Shown one piece after another: positions 6,782 to 15,876 of a stretch of DNA of 24,007 nucleotides. The stretch spans positions 1-24,007 of the forward strand of contig JBPYFB010000392.1 of NCBI GenBank assembly GCA_051986465.1, in the 5' to 3' direction. Within the stretch, counting starts at the first letter, position 1. Every line of letters starts with the position of its first letter. The notes under the pieces are model-generated. The model had not been told where the DNA came from and did no database searches. It saw only the letters and a list, made by a program, of their open reading frames with translations. The stretch comes from DATEJJ01 sp051986465 (GTDB taxonomy: Bacteria > Actinomycetota > Actinomycetes > Mycobacteriales > Micromonosporaceae). The position numbers and the translations under genes were made by a program.

Positions 6782-7948
6782 GTGTCGCTCAAGCGAACCG
6801 CCGCGCTCGTGGTTTCGATGCTGCTTCCGCTGTCCGCGGCATCGTGCACAACCAACGCGATGGACGAAGCGAGCGGCAGCGACCTGGTCATAGCCGCCGA
6901 TCTTGAGCTCTCCGGAGCCTACGCGGACGTGGGCATTACCTACCAGCGCGCGCTGCAACTGAAGGTCGAACAAATCAACGCCTCGGGCGGCGTACGCGGT
7001 CACCAGCTGCGCTTGGACGTCCGCGACAACCGAAGCGACCCGACCGTCTCGATCACCAACATGAACGCCTTCGTAGGCGAGGACGTCGTGGCGATCGTGA
7101 CCGGCTACTGCGGCGACTGCCTGCTGGCGGTGGCGAAGACCGTGGAAGACAAGGGCATACCCACCATCTCGCTGGCGGCTGCGAACGGGGTGACCACACC
7201 CATGGCCGACCGGCATTACATCTTCAAGATCGCCCCGAACCCCGCCGACGACGCTGCTGTGTTGGCTAACGAACTCAAGGGCGACGACGCCGCGAGCGCC
7301 GCGATTGTCAGCACCACCGACACCACCGGCCACGACGCCATCGAGGCATTCCGGCACGCGCTGGGCAAGGTCGGCATCGATCTACAGGAGAGCCAGACCT
7401 TCCAGCCCACCGACACCGACGTCTCCCAGCCCGTACAGACCGCCATCGCGCACCACCCCGACGCGCTGATCGTGTCGGCAATCTCGACGCGCGCGGGCGC
7501 CGCCGCAAAGGCTGCCAAGGACGCGGGCTTCCGCGGGCATATCTACTTCGATCAGCCAGCCGCTGGTGACCTCTTCTTGAACGGCATGGGCGCCGGTTAC
7601 ACGGACGGAATCACCATGGTCGCCACGCAGAGCATGGTGATCGACGACATCATCGCCACCAACCCGGCCAGCGTGGCCCGGCGGCAATGGTTCAACGACT
7701 ACACCTCCCGATACGGGAACTTCTCGGAGTACTCCACCTACGCCGCCGATGCGATCAGGCTGATCGACATCGCGGTCGCAAGCACCGGCGGCACCGGCGA
7801 TCACAAGGCTGTACGCGATGCCGCCGAAGCCAGTCAGTTCGAAGGATTGACCGGCCAGATCCGCATGTCGCCCGAGAACCACTCCGGTCTCGTCCCGCAG
7901 GCGTTGACCCTCCTGGTTGCCCGAGGCGACCGGTGGCAACCCGCCTGA
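6782..7948 (+). CDS. Branched-chain-amino-acid-type (Peripla_BP_6, LivJ-like) substrate-binding lipoprotein
   Basis: The 388-residue product starts VSLKRTAALVVSMLLPLSAASC, a lipoprotein signal with the lipid-attachment cysteine at 22. The mature part shows the type-1 periplasmic-binding fold: LVIAADLELSGAYADVGITYQRALQLKVEQINASGGVRG near the N terminus, then IPTISLAAANG, a DTTGHDAIEAFRHAL segment, and YAADAIRLIDIAV. A CGDC motif (110-113) lies where relatives often have a single cysteine. Ligands of this family include amino acids, amides and aromatic acids; the ligand here is unknown. GTG 6782 is chosen because AAGGAAGG precedes it by 7 bases and the signal peptide starts there; the frame stays open upstream to 6650. 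No LivHMGF partners lie nearby. Confidence 0.87.
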   Translation: MSLKRTAALVVSMLLPLSAASCTTNAMDEASGSDLVIAADLELSGAYADVGITYQRALQLKVEQINASGGVRGHQLRLDVRDNRSDPTVSITNMNAFVGEDVVAIVTGYCGDCLLAVAKTVEDKGIPTISLAAANGVTTPMADRHYIFKIAPNPADDAAVLANELKGDDAASAAIVSTTDTTGHDAIEAFRHALGKVGIDLQESQTFQPTDTDVSQPVQTAIAHHPDALIVSAISTRAGAAAKAAKDAGFRGHIYFDQPAAGDLFLNGMGAGYTDGITMVATQSMVIDDIIATNPASVARRQWFNDYTSRYGNFSEYSTYAADAIRLIDIAVASTGGTGDHKAVRDAAEASQFEGLTGQIRMSPENHSGLVPQALTLLVARGDRWQPA

Positions 7949-8038
7949 TTGCACCAACGCGGGACGGTGCGTCCGAGCACTGCCTCCAGCCGGCTGGCCT
8001 CCTGGCCGAATCCGGTTGATGTTTCACAACGCCCATCA

Positions 8039-8080
8039 CTCGAAACACCCCTTCCGTATCTCGAAACACCCCTTCCGTAT
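8039..8080 (+). repeat. Perfect 21-bp tandem duplication just upstream of a ribosome site
   Basis: Two identical 21-bp units (8039-8059 and 8060-8080), each beginning CTCGAAACACC and ending CTTCCGTAT, lie head to tail. The second abuts the ribosome site AAGGAGG (8081-8087) of the gene starting at 8095. They could be a doubled regulator site, an RNA element or a recent slippage duplication. A separate 12-bp palindrome, CCAGCCGGCTGG, lies at 7986-7997 in the same spacer. Confidence 0.85.
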
Positions 8081-8094
8081 AAGGAGGCAAGACC

Positions 8095-9201
8095 ATGTCC
8101 GTACAGCCCGCTGGTCCGGCGGACGAACACGCATCTAGCGGCACTGCGGCAGCCGAGAACCCGACCGCCAGCAGTACCAACGCGGCTCGCCTGACCCGTC
8201 GCGGCGCCTTGGCACTGGCGCCCGCGGTGGCGCTCGCCGCGGGCTGCACGTCGAAAAAGAACAACAACAACAAGACAACGGGTACGACTAAGCAGATGGA
8301 CCAGGTGACGTACCTGACCGGCTTCCTCAACTACGGTCGAGAGGGATACGTCCACGTCGCCAATGCCAAGGGCTTCTTCCGGGAGGCCGGCATCGAGGTG
8401 ACGGTCAAGACCGGCAACGGCCAGCCGGAAACCCTGAAGAGCTTGATCGCGGGTCAGGCGCAGTTCCTCACGACGGAGACCACCCTGGCGTTGAGCCAGA
8501 TGTCCGCGGGCGTGACGGATTTCCGCATCATCGGTGCGATCCACCAGCGCACCGTCGTCGCCGTGATGGCACTCACCAAGTCCGGCATCAGCAAGCCGCA
8601 GGACCTGCAGGGCAAGCACCTCGCGTACGGCGGGTTGACACCGTTCCTGCTCTTCCCGGCGTACGCGCGGTTGGCCGGGATCGATCCGAAGGCGGTCAAC
8701 TGGCGGCAGGTCCCACCCCAGAACCTGCCGCAACTGCTCGCCTCGAAGCAGGTGGACGCGATCGGCCAGTTCGTGACCGGCGCACCGCTGATCAAGGCGG
8801 CCGCCAAGGTCGACATCACGGTGCTTCCGTACAGCGACTACATGAGCGACATGCCCGGCAACCTGCTCGCCACCAGCAGCGACATGATCAAGAATAAGCC
8901 CGATCTGGTCCACCGGTTCACGAACGCGATCCTCAAAGGACTCGCCTACACGATCGCCAACCCGCAGGAGAGCGGGGACATCATCCACAACGCCGTGGCC
9001 AGCACCCTCGCCCCCGTTGCCACCGCTGAGATCCAGGCGATGGCGCCGTACGTGAGCACCAACGGCTCGGTGGTGGGTGCGCTGACCCCGAACCGGATCT
9101 CACAGACCATCGCGTTGATGACGAGCCTGGGCGTTGTGAAGGAGGGAGCGCTGACGCCAGACCAGGTCTGCGACTTCAACTTCATCCCCAAGGAATCGTA
9201 A
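8095..9201 (+). CDS. NMT1/SsuA-like ABC transporter substrate-binding lipoprotein with a Tat signal
   Basis: The protein has 368 residues. About 33 hydrophilic residues precede a twin-arginine lipoprotein signal, LTRRGALALAPAVALAAGC, with RR at 35-36 and the lipidated cysteine at 51, then an Asn/Lys/Thr linker. The rest is a type-2 binding fold of the NMT1/SsuA class: VTYLTGFLNYGREGYVHVAN, AKGFFREAGIEVTVKTGNG, SLIAGQAQFLTTET, QDLQGKHLAYGG. Relatives bind sulfonates, nitrate, or the thiamine pyrimidine precursor; the nearby thi operon makes the last attractive, but no residue seen here settles it. ATG 8095 has AAGGAGG 7 bases upstream. The methyltransferase gene follows after 12 bases, so the two are surely co-transcribed. 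The likely permease and ATPase lie at 10103-12107. Confidence 0.88.
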   Translation: MSVQPAGPADEHASSGTAAAENPTASSTNAARLTRRGALALAPAVALAAGCTSKKNNNNKTTGTTKQMDQVTYLTGFLNYGREGYVHVANAKGFFREAGIEVTVKTGNGQPETLKSLIAGQAQFLTTETTLALSQMSAGVTDFRIIGAIHQRTVVAVMALTKSGISKPQDLQGKHLAYGGLTPFLLFPAYARLAGIDPKAVNWRQVPPQNLPQLLASKQVDAIGQFVTGAPLIKAAAKVDITVLPYSDYMSDMPGNLLATSSDMIKNKPDLVHRFTNAILKGLAYTIANPQESGDIIHNAVASTLAPVATAEIQAMAPYVSTNGSVVGALTPNRISQTIALMTSLGVVKEGALTPDQVCDFNFIPKES

Positions 9202-9213
9202 AAAGGAGATCCG

Positions 9214-10014
9214 ATGCCCAGCTACACGCTCGCCAACGCAAGCCCACACGGCACGACCCATCTCGGTGGGTTGACCGGCATGTTCGACCACTTCACCACC
9301 GACCGCGTCCGGGAGACGACGCGCCTGGAAGGCGCCCGCTGCCTGGAGTTGGGTGCCGGAAACGGCAGCATCGCGATCTGGCTGGCGGAGCAGGTCGGCC
9401 CGGACGGCGAGGTGGTCGCGACCGACCTCGACACCCGGCACATCCCGCCGCACGAGCGGGTCTCAGTCGTCCACCAGGACCTGCTCAAGGATCCGCTGCC
9501 GCCGGGGCCTTTCGACCTCATCCACACCCGCCTCCTGCTGGGTCACCTGCAGAACAGGGAGGTGCTGCTGGCTGAAATTTGCAAGCAGCTCGCACCGGGC
9601 GGCACGGTCCTGATCGAGGAATTCAACCTCGTGGACGACAAGCGCACCATGCCGGTCCTGCACGCGCCGAAAGACCAGCCGGGCCTGCCCGAGCTGTGGG
9701 CCAGGTTCGAGAAGACCCGCAACGAGTTGTTCTTCTCGTCTGGCGCCGACGGCAGTTTCGGCATCCGGGTGCACGGCCTGCTGATGGACGCCGGGATGAC
9801 CGACGTGAAGTCGGTGACGTATTGCGAGTCGTGGCAGGGCGGCGATCCAGGTTCGCAACACGCCGCGGGCGCCTTGCTGCAGTTGCGCCCGAAGCTGCTG
9901 GAGCACGGCTTCGACGCCGACGAGCTGGAGCAGCTCACGGCGGCCGTCAACAACCCCGAGGTTCACGTGGCGGGGCGGCTGCTGTGTTCCACCAGCGGCC
10001 ACGCGCCCGCATGA
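9214..10014 (+). CDS. Class I SAM-dependent methyltransferase
   Basis: This 266-residue protein has SAM-binding motif I, LELGAGNGS (44-52), the acidic ribose-binding loop ATDLD (69-73), FDLIHTRLLLGHL (motif IV region) and LAPGGTVLIEEFN (motif V-VI region). These place it among Methyltransf_25/UbiE-like enzymes that act on small molecules. There is no signal peptide, so it is cytoplasmic. The substrate is not predictable. AAAAAGGAG sits 6 bases before the ATG, and only 12 bases separate it from the binding-protein gene, so an operon is clear. A methyltransferase inside an uptake operon suggests that it acts on the imported compound or on a product made from it; that is inference. It ends at a strong hairpin terminator (10038-10073). 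Confidence 0.88.
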   Translation: MPSYTLANASPHGTTHLGGLTGMFDHFTTDRVRETTRLEGARCLELGAGNGSIAIWLAEQVGPDGEVVATDLDTRHIPPHERVSVVHQDLLKDPLPPGPFDLIHTRLLLGHLQNREVLLAEICKQLAPGGTVLIEEFNLVDDKRTMPVLHAPKDQPGLPELWARFEKTRNELFFSSGADGSFGIRVHGLLMDAGMTDVKSVTYCESWQGGDPGSQHAAGALLQLRPKLLEHGFDADELEQLTAAVNNPEVHVAGRLLCSTSGHAPA

Positions 10015-10037
10015 CCCACATGTGATCCATTTCGGCG

Positions 10038-10073
10038 AAAGGCTCGGGAGCGTGTGTCACGCCCCGAGCCTTT
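10038..10073 (+). terminator. Strong hairpin terminator, possibly bidirectional
   Basis: The arms AAAGGCTCGGG (10038-10048) and CCCGAGCCTTT (10063-10073) are perfectly complementary over 11 bp. Inside them GCGTG and CACGC pair again across a TGT loop, so the stem is 16 bp with one bulged A. A TTTGTCGTT tract follows. It lies between the methyltransferase stop (plus) and the permease stop (minus), so it can serve both. Confidence 0.88.
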
Positions 10074-10102
10074 GTCGTTCCGGCTTCCGATACCCCCGCC
10101 GG

Positions 10103-10969
10103 TTATGCGGTCCGCTCCCGCCGCACCGCGGACGCCCAGGGAAGCAGCAGCCGCTCCAGTCCGGCCAGCGTGTAGTAGAGCACGACACTCATCACGGTGA
10201 GCAGGGCGACGGCGGCGAACGCGAGTGCCGTCTCGCCCTGCCCGTTGACCTGGTAGATGAGGAAGCCGAGCCCGGCGGTCGACCCGCCCTGGAACTCCGC
10301 GACGACGGCGCCGATCACGGCCAGAGTCATCGCGACCTTGAGGCCGACGAAGACCTGCGGCAGCGCGTTCGGCAGGCGGATCTTGACGAACGCCGACAAC
10401 GGCCGCGCCTCCAGCGAATGCGCCAGATCGATCAACTCGGGCGGAGCCGAGGCCAGACCAGACACCGACGAGATGACGATCGGGAAAAAGCAGATCATGA
10501 AGATGACCAGCACCTTCGGTGCCAAGTTGAAACCCAACCAGATCACCGCGAGCGGGGCGACCGCAACCTTGGGCACGGCATTGAACGCCAGCACCATCGG
10601 GTACAGCGTCTTTTCCACGATCGGTGACGCGTGTACGAGCAGGGCAATGATCGCGGCGACGAGCACCGCCAGCACGAATCCCAGAAGCACTTCGAGCAGG
10701 GAAACGCCGGCATCCTTCATCAGGTCGCCGGGCATGTCCCAGAAGGCGCTGAGCACCGACTGTGGCGTGGGCAGCTCATACGACGGGATGGAGAAGACGA
10801 CGACAGCCGCCCACCAAAGCGCGATGAACAGCAGGAAGCCGAGAACGGGCAGTACCACGGTCGCGGTGCGACCGGTCCCCAGCGCCCGGCGCGGTTGCCT
10901 TGTCATGGCCCGCGGCGTAGGTCCACCACCGAGACCAGATCCACCCTTCGCTGACGTCTGGACGGCCAC
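10103..10969 (-). CDS. ABC transporter permease, SsuC/TauC/ThiX-like
   Basis: The protein has 288 residues and is a BPD_transp_1 inner-membrane permease. About six membrane segments are visible, the first at 38-60 (VVLPVLGFLLFIALWWAAVVVF) and others near 92-113, 124-146, 151-171, 209-225 and 247-269. The cytoplasmic EAA loop lies at about 178-204 (PPELIDLAHSLEARP...IRLPNALP), where the ATPase docks. The N terminus has about 30 extra hydrophilic residues. GTG 10969 has GAGGGA about 5 bases upstream. It should form the channel for the NMT1-like binding protein at 8095, working with the ATPase at 11253. It is encoded on the strand opposite to both, which is unusual for this transporter class. 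Confidence 0.92.
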   Translation of the reverse strand: MAVQTSAKGGSGLGGGPTPRAMTRQPRRALGTGRTATVVLPVLGFLLFIALWWAAVVVFSIPSYELPTPQSVLSAFWDMPGDLMKDAGVSLLEVLLGFVLAVLVAAIIALLVHASPIVEKTLYPMVLAFNAVPKVAVAPLAVIWLGFNLAPKVLVIFMICFFPIVISSVSGLASAPPELIDLAHSLEARPLSAFVKIRLPNALPQVFVGLKVAMTLAVIGAVVAEFQGGSTAGLGFLIYQVNGQGETALAFAAVALLTVMSVVLYYTLAGLERLLLPWASAVRRERTA

Positions 10970-11252
10970 GACAATCCCTCACTCCATCGGCGAACGACGT
11001 AGCGGACAGCTTACGGGTACGGTCTACAGGCGGCATACCCATCTCGGGATGAAGTGTTGCCATCCGGTTAACGTCTGCTGTGAGGCCGGCGCGCCGATGC
11101 CGATACAACAACAGGTCAGAGCCGTTTTAGTTGTGTCCACACGGGACTCGACGCGATTGACCACAGATCTCATGGGTGCGCTAAGGTCGCCGCGCGGCTA
11201 GCCTCTTATCGATAGACTCCAACCCGGTCCGCCCACAGGGAGCCCTGCCGGA
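10970..11252. promoter_or_regulatory. Divergent promoter region between permease and ATPase genes
   Basis: This 283-bp spacer must hold promoters in both directions. Toward the ATPase gene, TTGACC (11157-11162) and TAAGGT (11182-11187) are spaced 19 bp, slightly long. No convincing pair was found toward the permease. I see no TPP-riboswitch core (CTGAGA...CTGATC) on either strand, so thiamine control of this kind is not evident. Confidence 0.4.
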
Positions 11253-12107
11253 ATGATTGAACTGACCGAGGTGTCACAGACCTTCCAGGGTCGCCGGGGC
11301 ATGGTCGAGGCATTGCGCGGCATCGATCTGAAAGTTAACGCGGGCGAGTTCCTCGCGATCGTCGGCCGCTCCGGCTGTGGCAAATCCACGCTGCTGCGCC
11401 TCATCGCCGGCCTGCTGCAGCCGAGCGCCGGCCGGATCGCCATTGACGGCACCGAGGTGACCCGGCCACGCCGGGACATCGCCCTGATGTTCCAGCGCCC
11501 GGCGCTGTTGCCATGGCGCTCGGTACTCGACAACGTGCTGCTGCCGGTCGAGTTCGCCGGTGGCCGCCGCTCCGCATACCGGGCCCGTGCCCAGGATCTC
11601 CTCGACATGGTCGGGCTGGACGAATTCCACAAGCGACTGCCGCACGAACTCTCCGGCGGTATGCAGCAACGGGTGGCACTGTGCCGCTCGCTCATCCTGC
11701 AGCCGCAGATCATGCTCATGGACGAGCCGTTCTCCGCGCTCGACGCATTGACGCGTACCGAGCTTGCCGTTGAGCTGCAGCGCATCCACATGGAAAACAT
11801 GGCCACGATCGTGTTCGTGACGCACTCGATCGAGGAGGCCGTACTCCTGGCCGACCGGGTGGTCGTACTCAGCCCGCGGCCGGGCCAGATCCGGAAGGTG
11901 CTGGAGATCGGCATACCCCGGCCACGGTCGCTCGGGCACGGTGCGCATCTGGAAGAGGTAGCGGAGGCCAGCGCCGAGCTGCACGAGCTGCTCGTGGAGG
12001 CGCCGCTGTCGCGCCCCGCGCGGCACGCCGCGCCGGGGACCGGACGCGGGTGGCAGGACCCTCGTACCACCCCGAACCGGCTGCCAGCTGGGCGACCCGG
12101 CCGGTAG
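11253..12107 (+). CDS. ABC transporter ATP-binding protein, SsuB/TauB/ThiZ-like
   Basis: The 284-residue ATPase has Walker A GRSGCGKST (38-46), a Q-loop at Q81 (MFQRPALLPWRSVLDNVLLP), signature LSGGMQQR (133-140), Walker B IMLMDEP (153-159) and H-loop histidine 191. The text around the Q-loop and VTHSIEEAVLLADRVVVLSPRPG is characteristic of the nitrate/sulfonate/taurine and thiamine-precursor importers. The last 35 residues are Pro/Arg-rich and not part of the fold. ATG 11253 has GGGAG about 10 bases upstream. It should power the permease encoded divergently at 10103-10969. The downstream gene begins 33 bases later but has its own candidate promoter. Confidence 0.94.
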   Translation: MIELTEVSQTFQGRRGMVEALRGIDLKVNAGEFLAIVGRSGCGKSTLLRLIAGLLQPSAGRIAIDGTEVTRPRRDIALMFQRPALLPWRSVLDNVLLPVEFAGGRRSAYRARAQDLLDMVGLDEFHKRLPHELSGGMQQRVALCRSLILQPQIMLMDEPFSALDALTRTELAVELQRIHMENMATIVFVTHSIEEAVLLADRVVVLSPRPGQIRKVLEIGIPRPRSLGHGAHLEEVAEASAELHELLVEAPLSRPARHAAPGTGRGWQDPRTTPNRLPAGRPGR

Positions 12108-12127
12108 CGCCTCCGGCACCGACCTCG

Positions 12128-12133
12128 TACGCT
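12128..12133 (+). promoter_or_regulatory. Candidate -10 box for leaderless expression of the gene at 12141
   Basis: TACGCT ends 7 bases before the ATG at 12141, and no ribosome site is visible. That spacing would put the transcript start on the A of the ATG, as in the leaderless genes common in actinobacteria. No good -35 box is seen. Confidence 0.35.
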
Positions 12134-12992
12134 CACCGGCATGGCCGTACCGAGCTGGGCAAAAACGCTGGGTAGCGCGGCCGGTACCGGCATCGTCGCC
12201 GGCGCCGGCCAACTGGGCATCGCCTACGGGCTGGGCGTCGTACGGTGGGACACCGACCTCGCCGGCGGCGCCTGGCACTGGCAACTGACCTGGCTCGCGC
12301 TCCTCGCCTCGACCGCCGTCATCGCGGGCGCGGCGGTCGGCCGGTGGATGGCCGACCGCTCGCCGGCCCAGGCGGGCTTGCCGATCCGGATCACGGTGAC
12401 GCTCGCTGGCGCCGTCGGTGCCGCCGTCATGATCCCGCTGGTGCTGCATCCCGCCCGTGGCGCGCACATCTCCGAACCCGGGAACCCGGCGCTGACCGCC
12501 GTTATCGCCACGGCAGCGGGACTGGCCGTCGGCGTACTCGCCGCGCTCGCGGTGCTGCGCATACCGACCGTAGCGGGCAACCTGGTGGCGACAGTCACCT
12601 GGCTCTGGCTCGCGGCGCTCGGTTCCGCGGTGTGGACGATCGGGCGTGGCGGGACCTGGGGCGTAGCGCGACCGGGCCTGATTCCCGCGTCAGGGGCCTG
12701 GATACCCGTCCTGCTGCTGGGGGTACCGGCGCTGATCGCGCTCGCGGTGGCCGCGCTCGCCCGGTTCGGCGGCTCCGGACCGGTCGCGGTCGCCGTCTCC
12801 GGGGTGGCGGGCCCGGCCCTGCTCGCCGCCGCGTACGTCATCGGTGCGCCCGGCGGCGGTACCGAGACGACCGCCTACCGCTACGCGCTGCTGGGTGTCG
12901 CGGTGGCCGCGGCCGTATCGGTACTCGTGGCGGTGGCGCGCCGTCCGGCGCCTTCGCAAGAACGACGCTCCGCGGAGCCAACCGATTCCTGG

Positions 12993-13046
12993 CAGCCGAC
13001 CGAGTCCGGCCAGCCAGCCGAGTCCGGGCAGCCAACCGAGCCCTCG
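12993..13046 (+). repeat. In-frame 18-bp tandem repeats in the tail of the membrane protein
   Basis: Three copies (12993-13010, 13011-13028, 13029-13046) start CAGCC and contain ACCGAG or GCCGAG. They encode QPTESG, QPAESG and QPTEPS. A degenerate copy precedes them at 12975-12992. They lie in the disordered linker and keep the frame, so their number may vary between strains. Confidence 0.8.
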
Positions 13047-13435
13047 CCACCGGCGCCGCTCGCACTGGAAACCGCGGCCTGGCCGGAAACGGCGCCACCG
13101 CAGCCAACCGCATCCGCGCCTTCGCGGCCGGCGGCGCCATCGCAACCGGCCGCGCCGGCTCCGGAAACAACGAAGCCGCCAAGGGCACCACGGAAAGCGG
13201 CGAAGCGGGGAACGGCGAAGCAGAAGGCCGCCGAGCCCACGCAGGCCGTGAAGGAGCCGGTGGCGGCACAGCCCGGGGCGCACCGGCAGCCCGCCCGGCT
13301 GGACCTGCCGGAGGACGTCCCACCCAAGGGTGCCGGCAAGGAGCCCGTGCAGGAGGAGCAGCCCGCGAAGCGCCGCGGCGGACGGCGCCGTCGCGATGAC
13401 GACGCCGGGCCGCGGATGTCGGCAGGCGAATCCGA

Positions 13436-15046
<1,611 letters not shown>

Positions 15047-15076
15047 GTCCCCTCCTCCTGAAAGCAGTCCAGCGGG

Positions 15077-15134
15077 TTACCGAAGTGGTCCAGCCTTTAC
15101 CGAGGTGGTGCAGCCTTACCGAGGTGGTCCAGCG
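15077..15134 (-). repeat. Triplicated 19-20-bp repeat at the thiD 3' end and thiD-thiC spacer
   Basis: Three near-identical units (plus-strand 15077-15096, 15097-15115 and 15116-15134) share TTACCGARGTGGTSCAGC. In the thiD direction each reads CTGGACCACCTCGGTAA or a close variant. The unit encodes the conserved ThiD ending GPLDHLG, and the thiD stop codon (15099-15097) lies in the second unit. It looks like a tandem duplication of the gene end that extended ThiD by a few residues. Confidence 0.8.
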
Positions 15135-15876
15135 GGCCGTGCGGGCCACCGCCCATCCGCCAGCCGGCCGCGCCCGCGAGCGCGCCGGTCACGTACGTCT
15201 TCGCCGCCGCCACCGCCTCTGCGGCCGGATCGCCGCGCGCGAGCCGCGCCGCGATCGCCGACGAGAACGTGCACCCGGTGCCGTGCGTATTGCGCGTCTC
15301 GACATGGCGCCCGCGCAGGAACCGCGCCTCGCCGGCCGACCACAACAGGTCCACAGCACCGTCGCCACCCGTGATGACCACAGTGGACGGACCATAGTCG
15401 ACGATGCGGCTGGCGGCGCGAACCATGTCATCGGGCGTGCTGACGCGCCAGCCGACGAGCGCCGCGGCTTCGTCCACATTGGGCGTCACCACCGCGGCGA
15501 ACGGCAGCAGCCGCTCCACGGCGGCCCGCGCGCCGAGGTCGAACCCGCTCGACGAGATGAGCACCGGGTCGAGCACCAGGTTCGGCAGCGCGGCCTCCCA
15601 CTTCGCCACCGCGTCGGCGATCTCGACCGTGGCGAGCATGCCCACCTTGACCGCCGCGACGGGCAGGTCATCCAGGACCGCGGCGAGCTGTACCCGCACA
15701 ACGTCTGCCGGTACCGGGAACACGCCCGCGACGCCGTGCGAATTCTGCGCGGTGAGCGCGGTGATCACCGACGCGCCGTACACGCCGTGCGCCGCGAACG
15801 TCTTGAGGTCGGCCTGGATGCCCGCGCCGGCGCACGGGTCCGAACCCGCGACGGTCAGCGCGACCGGCGGCGTCAC
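15097..15876 (-). CDS. thiD: Hydroxymethylpyrimidine / phosphomethylpyrimidine kinase
   Basis: ThiD phosphorylates HMP and HMP-phosphate to HMP pyrophosphate. The 259-residue protein shows the ribokinase-like ThiD signature: VALTVAGSDPCAGAGIQADLKTFAAHGVYG (about 5-34), TAQNSHGV, KVGMLATVEI, LVLDPVLISSSG, VTPNVDEAAALVG, and the anion-hole motif NTHGTGCTFSSAIAA with cysteine 202. The usual SDSGGGAG is SDPCAGAG here. The GTG at 15876 shares GTGA with the stop codon of the preceding gene. The frame is open far upstream, but that part is the shadow of the TenI-like gene. The C-terminal GKAAPPR comes from a duplicated repeat. Confidence 0.95.
   Translation of the reverse strand: MTPPVALTVAGSDPCAGAGIQADLKTFAAHGVYGASVITALTAQNSHGVAGVFPVPADVVRVQLAAVLDDLPVAAVKVGMLATVEIADAVAKWEAALPNLVLDPVLISSSGFDLGARAAVERLLPFAAVVTPNVDEAAALVGWRVSTPDDMVRAASRIVDYGPSTVVITGGDGAVDLLWSAGEARFLRGRHVETRNTHGTGCTFSSAIAARLARGDPAAEAVAAAKTYVTGALAGAAGWRMGGGPHGPLDHLGKAAPPR

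Noticed and set aside
7834..8988. Minus-strand frame of 384 codons opposite the NMT1-like binding protein
   Set aside because: Antisense to a gene with ribosome site, signal peptide and family motifs; no recognisable domain of its own.
10970..11252. Search for a TPP or other known riboswitch before the transporter genes
   Set aside because: None of the conserved THI-box segments is present on either strand.
11274..12467. Minus-strand frame of 397 codons opposite the ABC ATPase
   Set aside because: Antisense shadow of the ATPase and the next gene; no motif support.
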